64,000 bases of DNA from Nematopogon swammerdamellus. Its lineage: Eukaryota > Arthropoda > Insecta > Lepidoptera > Adelidae. The stretch is from assembly GCA_946902875.1 (NCBI GenBank), contig OX336345.1, positions 18,073,395 to 18,137,394 of the forward strand, in the 5' to 3' direction. The position numbers and the translations under genes are program-made. This document shows, one piece after another, positions 42,956-53,908 of this stretch (positions within the stretch are counted from its first letter, which is position 1; each line of letters begins with the position of its first letter). The notes under the pieces were generated by a model. That model did not search any database. It worked only from the letters and a program-made list of their open reading frames with translations, and was not told the DNA's origin.

Positions 42956-43384
42956 AAAATATTATAATTATTTAAACATAAATTCTAAGTGAAGTTCTAC
43001 GTAGTAAACGGTAAAGCATGTGCCTTCGTAAGATGCAACACGTATACAATGTTTATCGGATTTCATTTCCCCTTGAGATCCGCCTTAACGCGTGTGTCTT
43101 CACTTATTTACGCATTAAGAATTTTTTTTCGTATTAGGATTTGCATGTGACTTGAATGCCTGCGTGTTTCAGTGAAATGTTCGAGCAATTTGATGTAGGG
43201 AGATTTAAATTTTCCGTGTAGGTATGGTAATATAATAGATTACGTTAGAGGTGAATTTGTTCTTTTTCTTTGGGCACCGTCTTCTACGAAGATTTGCTAC
43301 CATTAGGGTCAATTCCATCTTCGGTGGTGTAACCCGGTAAAGGAACTGTGTACTGCCGTTGTACTAGTGGCATCAGGGAGGTTT
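42956..43384. other. No gene recognised
   Basis: No supported feature. Confidence 0.35.
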
Positions 43385-43879
43385 TTCCATAAGGGCACAT
43401 GGGGCACGAGCCCAGGGTCCTCAGCTAGATGAGGGCCCCAAAGCAAGTATCTTATCTGCCCAAAGTGCCGACGTCGTCGTCGTCGTTTATACCGAAAAAG
43501 AGGATCTCAGATTTTTAGTGTATTTTACTAAGAATTGCCGATAAAATTTCAAAATTGTAATCTGCTGGGGATTCCCTGATGTCTCAAACTTCAATCTTTC
43601 GTTTTGTTTACTTGCTTGTTATAAATAACTTATGAAATAAAAGTACATACTGATGTTTTCATTCAAGTTTCTTTTTACTTTCTAAAACTTTCCCAAAATC
43701 TGTGTGCCCAAGGGCTCCTGCATGGCCTAAGACGGCCTTGAGTGGCATATCTTCAGTGTAGACATACGCTGTGGCGTCTTGAGGTTTCGTTTGCCTTAGA
43801 TCTTCCACCTGGACTTTTTCTATAAACAGCCAGCACTGTCTGCGCCCAAGAGTCCAGTGGAAGATCAGACGTTTAAATG
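43385..43879. repeat. Unclassified repeat fragments
   Basis: 43395-43500 ('cacatggggcacgagcccag', 'gagggccccaaagc') and 43720-43875 ('cctaagacggccttgagtgg', 'aaacagccagcactgtctgc') are GC-rich islands in AT-rich DNA. The second is shared with 7685-7745. Probably two unrelated repeat pieces. Confidence 0.35.
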
Positions 43880-44160
43880 TTTTTTCTTTTTTATGGAAAC
43901 TAACACGATTGGCTACTCACCTACAACATCCATTAAGTCCACACCTCAGATCAGGAAATCTGAGGTCCACACCCACCACAACACACCACGAACTAGGTGC
44001 CATGTCAGTGATTCTCTTTGGTCGTGCCGGCTACACTGAACTGGAAGGAAAACACGAGCTAATAACCGCTTCTAGCGACCTTTCATTCAGTACGGTGGTA
44101 TCAATTCGGGCGGGTTAAACCCTACCACCTACATAGTAAGGTAAGAAGAGAACTACAACG
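43880..44160 (-). mobile_element. SINE family A, partial
   Basis: T tract, 'atggaaactaacacgattgg', then a local rearrangement: 'cctcagatcaggaaatctgagg' (43948-43969) is a short inverted duplication not found in other copies. The body continues 'gaactaggtgccatgtcagt' to 'gggttaaaccctaccacct'. Confidence 0.75.
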
Positions 44161-44382
44161 GGATTTAGAACTTATAGATGAAGATAGGAAGGACTTATAG
44201 ACTAAAATGGATTTAACCTTCAGACGTCGGTATTTGTCGGTTACTGAGAGGTGAATTCCAGTGATTCAATACTTGCAAGCTAACAACTGTTTTTCCATGA
44301 AATTACTGTTGAAATCATCATAGTAAGTATAAAGTTACTTAACTCACTTAGGTTTACCAGTGATACGTACATGTACATGTAC
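44161..44382. other. No feature recognised
   Basis: Short non-coding spacer; 'gtacatgtacatgtacgtgt' simple sequence at its end. Confidence 0.35.
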
Positions 44383-44492
44383 GTGTAGCCGACATGAAAT
44401 GAAGGGAAGCACTGACATGGCACCTAGTTCACCCTGTGTTATGGGCTGACATCACGGATGTTGTAGGTGATGTAGCCAACCGTGTCAGGTTC

Positions 44493-44540
<48 letters not shown>
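44383..44540 (+). mobile_element. SINE family A, 5'-truncated, 45-base A tail
   Basis: Starts 'gtgtagccgacatgaaatga' and ends 'gtgtcaggttccat' followed by 45 uninterrupted A (44496-44540), by far the longest tail in the window. Pure long tails decay quickly, so this is likely a young insertion. Confidence 0.85.
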
Positions 44541-44543
<3 letters not shown>

Positions 44544-45565
44544 GACCGTACTGAATGCAAGTAATTCTGAATAATAAATTAATTAGTTTTTTTTTCTAGA
44601 AGGATTGTAATAAACAACCATATTAGGTCACGAAATCAAATAAAATCAAATCAAAATATGTTTATTGCTCTTAAATTTTTTTTTAAAAAGGTACAGCTTA
44701 AGTCTAATAATCTATAACTATTTTGAAAGAGTGACTAATTAATACTGGATATAATTTTTATTGAATTAAATATTCAAAATAAAAACAAACAATCGGCTGT
44801 TAAATAGCATTTATAATGTTTTGACAATGCACCAATGTGTCGCGGAGTGGAGCACCAGATGTATCGCATTACAACTTCATTTTAATCTAATCCAAAACGA
44901 ACAGGGACGGCGAATGTGATTCCGGTGGCACACGGGGAAAGTAGTGTGGGACATACCGGTTCTATTTATATTATCATAGTGTAGGTGCACATGGTGCTTT
45001 TTACCTGTTACGTACCGTACGTACCGTTACCTGTTATTTGAAAACAAAAATAGGTAAATAATTTTTGTATCTATTGACATTCAGCGGTAGAACTTTTAAA
45101 TAAATAAAATTTAATATAATATCTTAATTAAATTAGGCCGCAAGTGTTCTAGGAGCATTTGAAAACGCCCCTTTGTTAGTTATTTTAATGTTTGTTAGGT
45201 AGGTTTTTAATGCTTTAGTTGTATTACTTTTTTATATTTTATGAAAATAAATGCTTCTAGAATTAGGTTATATTTTTCCTTATAATTACTTTATTATAAT
45301 CATATGACATAGATATACAACAGTATTATGATTATATTTAATTAAATAAAACGAAACTAAACTAATAACAATTGGCGACAAATTTGTTCCAACTGAGCAC
45401 AGACAACGACGTCGCATATTGCGCCGATTTGCAATTGGAGCCATTTTGCCGAGAAGTACACAAACCTACAGGTTAGTTAAGGCGTAACACAAAAAATTAT
45501 ATAAAATAATACAAGTGCGACTATAATAAAATGTATATTAATATAATTTTATAAGTAATTTTTTA

Positions 45566-45570
<5 letters not shown>
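44541..45570. other. No gene recognised
   Basis: AT-rich; small GC-richer patches at 44850-44960 and 45405-45440. No supported feature. Confidence 0.35.

Positions 45571-45599
<29 letters not shown>
45571..45599. repeat. (AT)n microsatellite
   Basis: About 29 bases of alternating A and T directly abut the MITE that begins at 45600. The MITE probably inserted into this TA repeat. Confidence 0.95.
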
Positions 45600-45603
<4 letters not shown>

Positions 45604-45996
45604 GTGTCCCAAAACTGAAAGTCAAGCGGGAACCAGGGAGTAGGCCAGTTTATGAGTACCCAAGGAAAAATAAGAAAAAAAATCGGAGTCATTTGTTTTT
45701 TATGATAATATAAGCATTTTTGAGAAACGTTGAAAATTTACATTTTTAGGTACTACGACAACAAATTTACAAATATAATTGTTAAAAAAAATTATTGGTA
45801 GCCTAAATAACTCTGCTATTTATCAGTATCCCAAACAAAACCAGAATGCCTGTAGTTTTACCAAAAAAAATATTCAGTTCAATTTGTTTCTAAAAAAATA
45901 AATGACTCCGATCTTTTTTTTCTTATTTTTCCCTGGGTAGCTATAACCTGGCCTACTTCCTGGTTCCCGCTTGACGTTGAGTTTTGGGACACGGTG
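45600..45996. mobile_element. MITE with ~95-bp terminal inverted repeats
   Basis: Left (45600-45694) and right (45899-45996) ends are reverse complements with about 10% mismatch: 'tgtcccaaaact', 'gtcaagcgggaaccagg', 'agtaggcca', 'aaaaataagaaaaaaa' and 'atcggagtcatt'. TA flanks both sides. The interior is AT-rich and non-coding. Total 397 bp. Confidence 0.85.
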
Positions 45997-46074
45997 TATA
46001 TATAAACTTTCAATAATTTTATAAGTAATATTAAAAATATAAAGAAACGATTAATTCTATCTGTCTGTCCGTGT
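45997..46074. other. AT-rich spacer
   Basis: No feature. Confidence 0.4.
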
Positions 46075-46345
46075 CCAGGTGGACACTGAATGCCGCTGGC
46101 ATTTGCAACCCTCGCATGCGACCGAATGTCCATGGGTGTCATCGTATGGTTGGCTCGGCGCTACATGTCGCACTTTCTTTAAAAATAATATACAGAATTT
46201 GTACACCAAACTAAAACTAATAAAAACATCTAACAAATGTCCTGTCCGGTCGGCATGGCATTCGCAATCCCCGTGCATCACAGAATGCCCATGGGCATCG
46301 TTAGACACCTACTTGTAGGTGAAACGATGCCACAGGTCGCGCAAT
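46075..46345 (+). repeat. Internally duplicated repeat ('gaatgtccatgggtgtc')
   Basis: 'ctggcatttgcaaccctcgc' + 'gaatgtccatgggtgtcatcg' recurs 150 bp later as 'atggcattcgcaatccccgt' + 'gaatgcccatgggcatcgtt'. A reverse copy lies at 30337-30500. Interspersed repeat of unknown class. Confidence 0.6.
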
Positions 46346-46677
46346 CCATAAAACAAAATTAAAAAAAATAAACAATCTACGAAGAGCTTATTTCATAATT
46401 CGACCTGCGCCAGTCCCATAGATTTCTTTCCCCAAATTCCGCTCCCCGTCTCCGCAGCGATCTCGTTCGGAACTCCGTAAAGTACGAAATAATTTCACGC
46501 GTCACGTGACGCGGACCCCGAAGAGTAATGACCCGACAATACGCCTCTTGCTACAGGACAACTCAAAATTGCCTCAAACTCTCGGTGGACTTAGCTTACG
46601 GTGTCTGAGCATAATTTTTAACAAATAAAAGTAAACGAGAGAATTTTTTAAATTCTAAATTCAAAATGTGGTATAGA
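46346..46677. other. No gene recognised
   Basis: 46405-46580 is GC-richer ('ttccgctccccgtctccgca', 'cgcgtcacgtgacgcgg', a short perfect palindrome at about 46499-46514). Function unknown. Confidence 0.35.
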
Positions 46678-46965
46678 TATTTTTTTTTTTTTTTATGGAA
46701 CCTGACACGATTGGCTACATCACCTACAACATCCGTGATGTCAACCCATAACACCGGGTGCACTAGGTGCCATGTCAATGCTTCCCTTCATTTCATGTCG
46801 ACTACACTGAACTGGACGGAAAACACGAACTATTTTTACATAGCCGTTTCGACCGACGTTTCGCTCAGTGTGGTGGTACCAATCCGGGCGGGATAAACCC
46901 TACCACCTAGTAAGGTAAGAAAGGAAGGGACCTACAGTTTTACGTGGAATCCGAACCACGGTCTA
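46678..46965 (-). mobile_element. SINE family A, head-truncated
   Basis: T tract, 'tatggaacctgacacgattg' at left. It ends near 'gtggaatccgaaccacggtc', just inside the B-box-like region, so the 5S/tRNA head is missing. Confidence 0.85.
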
Positions 46966-46984
46966 GAGAAATAACTAAGTTTTT

Positions 46985-47275
46985 TATACTGTCTGTCCGA
47001 GGGCTGTATCTCTTGAACCGTAATAGGTAGCCCGTTGAAATTTTCACAGAATATGTGTTATTTATGGCTGATATAACAAAAAATAATAAAAATAAGAAAA
47101 AGTAAAATAATCACGGGGTCCCCGAACATAGGAACTAAAATGTCTATGCGCGCCATCTACCGAAAAGAGTATGAAGCATTTTAACTAATACATAGATGGC
47201 ACGAGTGGTGCTGACCATGACATGGCGATACGGAACCCTCCGTGCGCGAGTTCGACTCGCACTTGGCCGGTTTTT
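46985..47275 (+). repeat. Repeat family C copy
   Basis: 'ctgtctgtccgagggctgta', 'cttgaaccgtaataggtagc', 'cacagaatatgtgttattta' and 'gcgcgccatctacc', ending 'gttcgactcgcacttggccgg'. It follows a SINE A that cut its 5' part. Confidence 0.8.
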
Positions 47276-49734
47276 TTTAGTAACCGCTGCGCAGTCAGTG
47301 TCATACATTGAATATAACATATTTGTTCTATGTTTTTATTAGAACACGAAAAATTCAAAAAACCTGCTAATTAAAAATTATACTCGCTCAATACATAATC
47401 GGGATTCAAATCCGTAATAAGACCATCTGTTCTATCCGAATTTAACTTTTAAACCATAACACCTCACGTGTTATATCGGCTCCAAAATCACCCTAATTAA
47501 AACACCCCACCACCTCAACAAATGTTTAGCTTGTCAGCAATCTACTTAATTGACACAAAACCAGCCAACATGAAGCTGGAACAATGCTTACGCTCCCACA
47601 AGCCACGTGCTTGCTTCCAATGTTTGACGATATGGCAGAAATAATTAAGAATGTTCATTGGTTCGTGCGGTATATTGTCAACAGTCGTTTCTGGAATAGG
47701 ATTGAAAATGGATTGTTTACAGGGCAGGCTATGAAAAATAAATGACTGCCGATTGCTAGGTATTGATCGGCTTTTGTTTGTTTGAGATTTATTAGTTCGC
47801 CAGGAGTTGGGTGATTTTGCGGTTGAAAAGTTTAGAGGACATTTTAAAGCAATTTTGTGATTTATGTGAAGTTTGTATACATGCATGTTATACTGAAGTT
47901 GTGTCTGCTAATGTGTTTAAATACGTGCTAACTGAAGTCACGCAACAAGGTGTCTATTATCAATTTTAAGGTGGGTAAGTAAATATCTACATTTTAAGTG
48001 TAAATAAAAAAAAAATCTGAAAACAATTAAACAATATTTTCTGTTGTCATTTTATATTCTCTTTGGTAAGACCTAGGACATACTGTTCAAGCCTTATAGC
48101 CTGTTATGGCTAGACTAAATCTTAATCAAGACGAAACAAAGTTAAATGGTAAACCATATATTACTAAAATCCAAACAATTATATTTAAAATCAGAATTGT
48201 TATTTCAATAACGGTTGTTATACACTCCTATAAAATGTTAATTCAGTAAGAAATAGTAAAAATTCTGATGTCCAGAATTGATGCAGGGTAGAACGAGGAC
48301 CACTCAATTTGTATGAGAGCGTTGCTCCTTGCATCAATGAGCAAGTGTCAAGGGTTTGAAAAAAGGGAGGGGACAAAATGTCGATAGCAAGATCTTGATA
48401 AATATTTTAATAAATTCTTCTTTGTTCTTGTTTTGAAAGCTATCACTAGTACATGCAGAGACTCAATTAAGATTTTTTTTTACATTTTCTTGGGTATTAC
48501 TAACTTGCTGAAGTAAATATTTTAAAATAGCAATTTTAGTACCAACTGTCCCGCTAGAAGAGGTGCTGCATCTTTTTTATCCATACAAACAAATATTTAC
48601 TTGATGATATTACTTGTACCCAATGAAATATAAAAAAAAATCAAATGATTGCCCTTTCTTATTGCACCCATTTTATGCTCAAGGTCGGACCCTCAGGTAC
48701 AGCCAATTTCACCCCCCGGAGAGTTGCCTCGCTGGGGATTTGAAGATCTGTGGATTATAGGTATAGGTAAATATATTTCCCTGAAGTTCATTTTTGCCAC
48801 CAAGCCCACCTTTGCAGTGCGACCAGTGTACCCACCACTACAACTTGAGAAGCTGGTGCGCTACTATCAATGGCATGTTTGCTGCCGGAGCAAACATGTC
48901 CTCTTGACAACAGGTCCGATAGAGAACTCGAAACTTCATACATAGATATTAATATGAGTGCCGGACTAAAAAGTAATTTTAAATGACTGCATCATCTACT
49001 GAATATTCCAATATAATAGGAATACATCAACAACACGTTTATCAACTAATATCATCATATTTATTAATCGATAACAACGTTTTATCGACTATCATACATC
49101 TCTACTCCATTGTCCAAATACCATGTGCATGTAGGGGTGCGCAGCAACGAGTTCAGTTTTTTTTTATTTTAATTGAAAGGATACTTAAATATTTACAAAA
49201 CCCTTATGTCGGAATGATTTATGGCACAATTGTTTATTTGTTTAAGCTTTTGTTATGGTAGCACGGGACGTAATTATGTTGACAATATAGAGCACTTCTT
49301 TTAAATTTAATGCAGCTTGAAATTTTGACAATTTAGGATTTATACCGAACAGTTGTCTTGACATTTGACTACGTGTTGAAGCTTTGTTGATTTAGATTTA
49401 TATTACACCGATGGCAACAAGAACAGAAATAAAAAAAAAGAATTTTGCTAGTTGAAATGGTTTAAAATTAATGTATTACATTCTAACTACACCAGAAATA
49501 TTTTTTTCAAGCACTTATACATTTTCGAATTATGTTGTCTTTTAAAAATTTCATTGAATAATATTTAATAATATTATTATTATTTAATAATATTTATTCT
49601 ACATAAATAAGTACATAAAATAATTTCAAAATAATATAGATTCAGTGATTCTAAGATCGCAGGCCATCAAAATTGAATTTTTAAGAAGACAAACATTAAA
49701 AAATAAAAAATAAAAAAACACATATACATCCATA
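47276..49734. other. No supported gene; small hairpin at 48870-48900
   Basis: Long stretch without repeats recognised inside the window. 48664-48770 and 48805-48915 have coding-like composition with nearby AG and GT ('cccggagagttgcctcgctg', 'ccacctttgcagtgcgacca'). I could not join them into a gene. 'catgtttgctgccggagcaa' + 'acatg' forms a small stem. A 114-codon minus frame at 47542-47886 has no motif. Confidence 0.35.
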
Positions 49735-50037
49735 CATACATACCATACGCTATATCCCGACAATCTGGGTAAGCAGAGTAGTCGGTATTGTGCTGCAATT
49801 ACTCTTGTAAATTACATCACAACACCGACCACCACGTATAGCAATGTATTAGGATAATATCTATATCAAGCAGAAAGTAAGGTACGAAGACCCACCTGCT
49901 GCATGACTGGTTGGAAGGATCGTGGCAAGGTTAGAGTTGGTTAGTCTGCCGTCCTTTAGCACGGCACCCTTTCCTTATCCCTTAGTCTTTTACGACATGC
50001 AGTGGGGCTATTCTTTTTAAGTACCGGCCCCACACAG
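49735..50037 (-). repeat. Repeat family B copy, near full length
   Basis: 'cgctatatcccgacaatctg', 'cggtattgtgctgcaattac', 'tcacaacaccgaccaccacg', 'gcatgactggttggaaggat', 'tagcacggcaccctttcctt', 'tgcagtggggctattctttt' and 'taagtaccggccccacac' give the whole element in reverse, including its start. Confidence 0.85.
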
Positions 50038-51626
50038 AACAAACTAACAAACAAAACAAATACATGTGTACGTAGGTATCCATATTTATACATAAATATC
50101 AATGATTTGTTACTCCATTAAGACCTTTGCCTCTGCTTACCCCACTGGGAAACGGGTGTAACCTTTGTGTATTCTTTGAACCAAAATTATACACAGATAC
50201 TTACTTAAATTCAACCATAATCTAAATACACAAATACGTATAAACGGCGAAACTAACCAAAAACTCATTACCAAATTAGCCCACATTACCTATGCTTTTA
50301 ATCTTGACACCCGAATATATTACATCCCCTTATAAGATGTCCATTCAGCCAATTTACAACCCCAAAGATCGTACAGATAACCCGTAATGGGTACGCACAT
50401 ACGAGCATATTATACGTTTTGAGACAAACACCAACTGTTCTGCTTTTGACCGCTACAACCCTCTTTGTAAAACCACTAAAAGTCCAAAATGACAGGGATT
50501 TTTGGGGTGACATGACGTAAAATATTAACATGGTTTTGTACTTTAAGGGATCCGCTACAGTTTAGCGTGAATATCGACATAATATGGATGAAAGTGTATT
50601 AGGTACCTATGCAAAATGGAAAAAGATGAACCTTTGTAGGAATGAAAAATATTTCAAAACTAAGTTGGTGTAGTTTACATAATATATTTACTTCTTTCAC
50701 AAGAAAAAAAAAACTAACTTTTACATAGAACGCTTTGAGTTTTACATTGACATTTTCGGCAACGATTTTAAGGAAAACATAGTGGCTGACTAGACTATAA
50801 TCAATGCAATATTTTGTGAGATAGACATGAAAATTTCAGAGAATATTCCATAATAAAAAGGAATATTCCCATAATAAACGCAGAAACATATAATATAAAA
50901 CAACGCTTATTTTTAGAACTGAAGAATCTAAAGCAATAACGCTTCAAGCAATTCATCTATTTGAAAAGCTCGAAACGTAACGCACCAATACGCTCCGCTT
51001 GTTCGAATTTCGAATGTTTTTGTTCGTCCCATTTCTTGCTCTTCCCTCGTCTCTGACTGACGTGAATGAATAATCAATCAGTGGATGCGAAAATTTGTTT
51101 GTGGGTTTCTTTCAGTCTTGTTTCTTTAGTCTCGCTTCTTTTAGTCTTGTATAGGACCACAGGGAAGTCGCTAGGGACCAAGCCGGCTTCCGTCTGAAGG
51201 TGATTCAAAGAAATGTTCGTCTATTGTTGCCGCCTACCGTTTGTGGACGGCGCGACAACATTTTTGGTAGCTTTAAGATGATTATGAGTTGTTTATGAGG
51301 CGCAGGCAGGACGAATGAATGTTATTTTTTTTAGCCGTTAATTTTGATAATGGAACATTCTTTCGAAGCCAAATCGGACACATCGTGTGCAAAATTTAAC
51401 GGCGTTCAATTACGAAAAGATTCTTATACGCTCAAGTTTCTGCCTTCTCCATCGGTAGACAGGCGTGACGTTACCTACACGAGTTTGACGTTACGTATGA
51501 ATGTAACCAAGCTTAAGTTTATCACCACTATAAATTAAATCGTTTTATTTTTAACAATGTTTGGTTTGATTTTTATAATATATATTTTGTACACAATAAA
51601 TTTTTAACCAACCCATATTTTACATA
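50038..51626. other. No supported gene
   Basis: AT-rich with GC-richer 51140-51320 ('ggaagtcgctagggaccaag', 'ttgtggacggcgcgacaaca'). No coding or RNA feature could be supported. Confidence 0.35.
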
Positions 51627-51717
51627 ATATTTCGAATTTTATTAGTCGTCGTCAGATAACAAAATATTATATATGAAAAATTTTCTATCTGACGACGACT
51701 AATAAAAGTCGAAATAT
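51627..51717. repeat. Hairpin with 32-bp arms
   Basis: 'atatttcgaattttattagt' + 'cgtcgtcagata' (51627-51658) pairs with 51686-51717 with one mismatch around a 27-base loop. One arm also occurs at about 57795-57830 ('tatctgacgacgact'). Confidence 0.9.
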
Positions 51718-51961
51718 GTGTTTTTTTTTTATTTATTGTTTATCACAACTCCAACATAAAATGAAAACTGAAACTGAAGCACCGGGCAACAAGTACAGAG
51801 TACAAAGCAACAACAAGTAGGTATGCATCACTCAAGCATTATCAATATCAGTTAGCGTTTTAATGTCCACTGTTGAACACACGCCTCTCTCATATTTCTC
51901 CAATCCTCCCGGCCAATATCCCGGCCTATGGCAAAACGGATCTGTAAACAAAATACCAAAT

Positions 51962-51999
51962 AGTTTTTATTACGTCGCCGCAGCGACGTAATAAAAACT
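51962..51999. repeat. Hairpin with perfect 17-bp arms
   Basis: 'agtttttattacgtcgc' and its exact complement are separated by the tetraloop 'cgca'. Confidence 0.92.
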
Positions 52000-52425
52000 C
52001 TTTGCAAAATACATCAAGCAACAAACGATACAAATCAAGCAACCGGCAACATCAACACTACAGACCTTTTCTCCCAGAAATACTCTTCCGTTTCAGATTA
52101 CCAGCAAATTTGGGAAAAAACTTGCCAAATAAATCGGCCTCTCGCAATGAGCGCTCGCGATTGGTCGATTTCCCCCGAGACCACGTGCTCGCCTGTGACA
52201 AGACTCTTAATTTCTTCGCTCATCTGAACGAACGTGTTCTTACAAGGTCGAAAGGGTTGGTAGGCAGTAGGGGTTGATATTAGTTTTCTTGTAGTTTTAT
52301 ATAGTTTTGTGTAGTTGTACGATTGTGTGGGTGAATTGGTAGGAATTCTCCCCCTTGCAGCGTATAACAGTAGATTGATTATAGTATAACTTAACTTTTA
52401 TATCGATACTTTTATATCGACGCAA
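52000..52425. other. No supported gene; TATCGATA at 52401-52408
   Basis: 52060-52260 has coding-like GC but no recognisable protein. A DRE-type TATCGATA motif lies in 'tttatatcgatacttttata'. Confidence 0.3.
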
Positions 52426-52475
52426 CAGTTAATTTTTTCCCAAAGTTTCCACTAACTTTGGGAAGAAATTAACTG
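52426..52475. repeat. Hairpin with 22-bp arms
   Basis: 'cagttaattttttcccaaag' + 'tt' (52426-52447) pairs with 52454-52475 with one mismatch around a six-base loop. Confidence 0.92.
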
Positions 52476-52538
52476 GAGCTATCTAGCGACATTCATAATA
52501 TTCATAGTCGTGTACGACATTCATAATATTCATATCGT

Positions 52539-52567
52539 GTTTATGTTGTGTTGTGTTGTGTTGTGTT
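52539..52567 (+). repeat. (GTGTT)n microsatellite
   Basis: Five to six perfect GTGTT units. Confidence 0.9.
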
Positions 52568-52967
52568 GGGTCGACGACATGAAGTACGTCGGCGGAAAGC
52601 AGTTGTTCCGTTCCGCTGAAGGCCTGGAGGACTGTAGAAACACTGAAGAGGCGTATGTACAGCAGTGGACGCATACGCGCTGACTGACTAACGGTCTGAG
52701 TAGGGTACAGTAATACACAATATAAAAAACTGTTTTAAAAAATCCCTGAGTTAGAAGAAACTTAATTATGGAAATTCGATTTCTAGTTTCCGAGAAATTC
52801 GTGGACAAACATACATACATAAAAACATACAAACATAAATGCATACACTTATGAAATTTATGCAAACAAACCTGTTTAAAAAGCCCACATAGACTAACAT
52901 ATACAAATATTGTGCAATTTCAACGATATTACATACATACGGGTCGAATTGATAACCTCCTTTTTAG
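52568..52967. other. No supported gene
   Basis: 'acatacatacataaaaacat' simple sequence at 52809-52850 follows 'gagaaattcgtgg', a possible retroelement tail. Nothing else. Confidence 0.35.
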
Positions 52968-53172
52968 GTTTCCGTATCCCGTACGGAAGTCTATTACTAA
53001 GCCTACGCCGTCTGTCTGTCTATCCGTCCGTCCGTCCGTCCGTAATAATAAACAAATATAGAAAAAGTAAAAAATTAAGGGGGTTCCCATACAATAAACG
53101 TGTTTTTTTATGTTTTTTTGTGGTTCGGAAACCTCGGTGTCCGAGTCCGACTCGCACTTGGCCGGTTTTTTG
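52968..53172 (+). repeat. Repeat family C, short copy
   Basis: 'aggtttccgtatcccgtacg', 'taagcctacgccgtctgtct', GTCC repeats, then directly 'aagggggttcccatacaata' and the end 'cgactcgcacttggccgg'. The middle is deleted relative to 13612-13915. Confidence 0.85.
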
Positions 53173-53485
53173 AAGAAGTCGGTTAAAACATTAATATTAT
53201 ACCTGATATACATAGGTAAGGACAAACTAAATATACATACTATTTACATATACCACATATTTACTTACTGTGATCTGAACATAGAAAACATTATTTTTAG
53301 ATCACAAAGTTTACCAGGACAGGAAGTGTTTAACGCATGCTTCCGCATTATTGCCGCTTACAGAGATCTATATGTATGCAATTCATTCACAAATGTATGG
53401 TCGAGCTGTGTTACATAAATTATAATTGCATTCCCTTTTTATAACAGTTTTATTTTATTTATTTTATTTTAATATTTAATTATTG
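53173..53485. other. No supported gene
   Basis: AT-rich; nothing recognised. Confidence 0.35.
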
Positions 53486-53499
53486 AAAAAAAAAAATCT
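53486..53499 (-). terminator. RNA polymerase III terminator of tRNA-Phe
   Basis: Directly behind the tRNA 3' end the minus strand reads AAGA followed by at least ten T, a strong Pol III stop. Confidence 0.85.
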
Positions 53500-53572
53500 T
53501 GCCGAAACCAGGGATCGAACCAGGGACCTTTAGATCTTCAGTCTAACGCTCTCCCAACTGAGCTATTTCGGC
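53500..53572 (-). tRNA. tRNA-Phe (anticodon GAA)
   Basis: Carries phenylalanine to UUC/UUU codons. On the minus strand a full 73-base cloverleaf is seen. The acceptor GCCGAAA pairs with TTTCGGC and the discriminator is A. The D arm is GCTC/GAGC and the anticodon stem TTAGA/TCTAA closes the loop CTGAAGA with GAA at its centre. The variable region AGGTC is normal. The T arm is CCTGG-TTCGATC-CCTGG, where one T-T mismatch replaces the usual T-G pair. No intron. A and B boxes (TAGCTCAGTTGG, GGTTCGATCC) are intact. A T-run terminator follows immediately, so the gene looks functional. No other tRNA gene is clustered with it. Confidence 0.96.
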
Positions 53573-53751
53573 CGGTGGTAACCGCGATGTAGTAAGCGGT
53601 CACCTTTCATTAACTCTGCACATATCAATCATCCAATTATGTTATTATTAACTTGCATGCGTAGTGAGTGAGTGTATGTACTTATATACCTATATACATT
53701 GATAAGATAATGCGGTGACAACAATAAACAGTACATATTACGTATACTAGT
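53573..53751. other. Upstream flank of the tRNA gene
   Basis: No distinct upstream element recognised; AT-rich. Confidence 0.3.
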
Positions 53752-53908
53752 TACCGTGTGGGGCCGTTACTTAAAAAAAAATAACCCCACTGCGTATCTC
53801 CTCGTGCATGTCTCAAAAAGCGACTAAGTGAAAAGAGGCCGTGCTAAAGGTCGACGGGATCGCCACTTCTCACCTTGGCACGTACCTTCCACCGAGTCAT
53901 GGGGTTAT
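53752..53908 (+). repeat. Repeat family B, 5' half
   Basis: 'accgtgtggggccgttactt', 'ataaccccactgcgtatctc', 'cacttctcaccttggcacg' and 'ccaccgagtcatgg'. Truncated before the internal hairpin. Confidence 0.8.

Noticed and set aside
47542..47886. 114-codon minus-strand frame
   Set aside because: No recognisable motif; composition like the surrounding AT-rich DNA.
48649..48945. 98-codon forward frame with exon-like parts
   Set aside because: Some coding-like composition, but no domain, no phase-consistent splice pair and no neighbour exon. Kept only as a remark.
52426..52475. pre-miRNA
   Set aside because: Stem of 22 bp with a 6-base loop is shorter than a Drosha substrate; more like a micro-palindrome.
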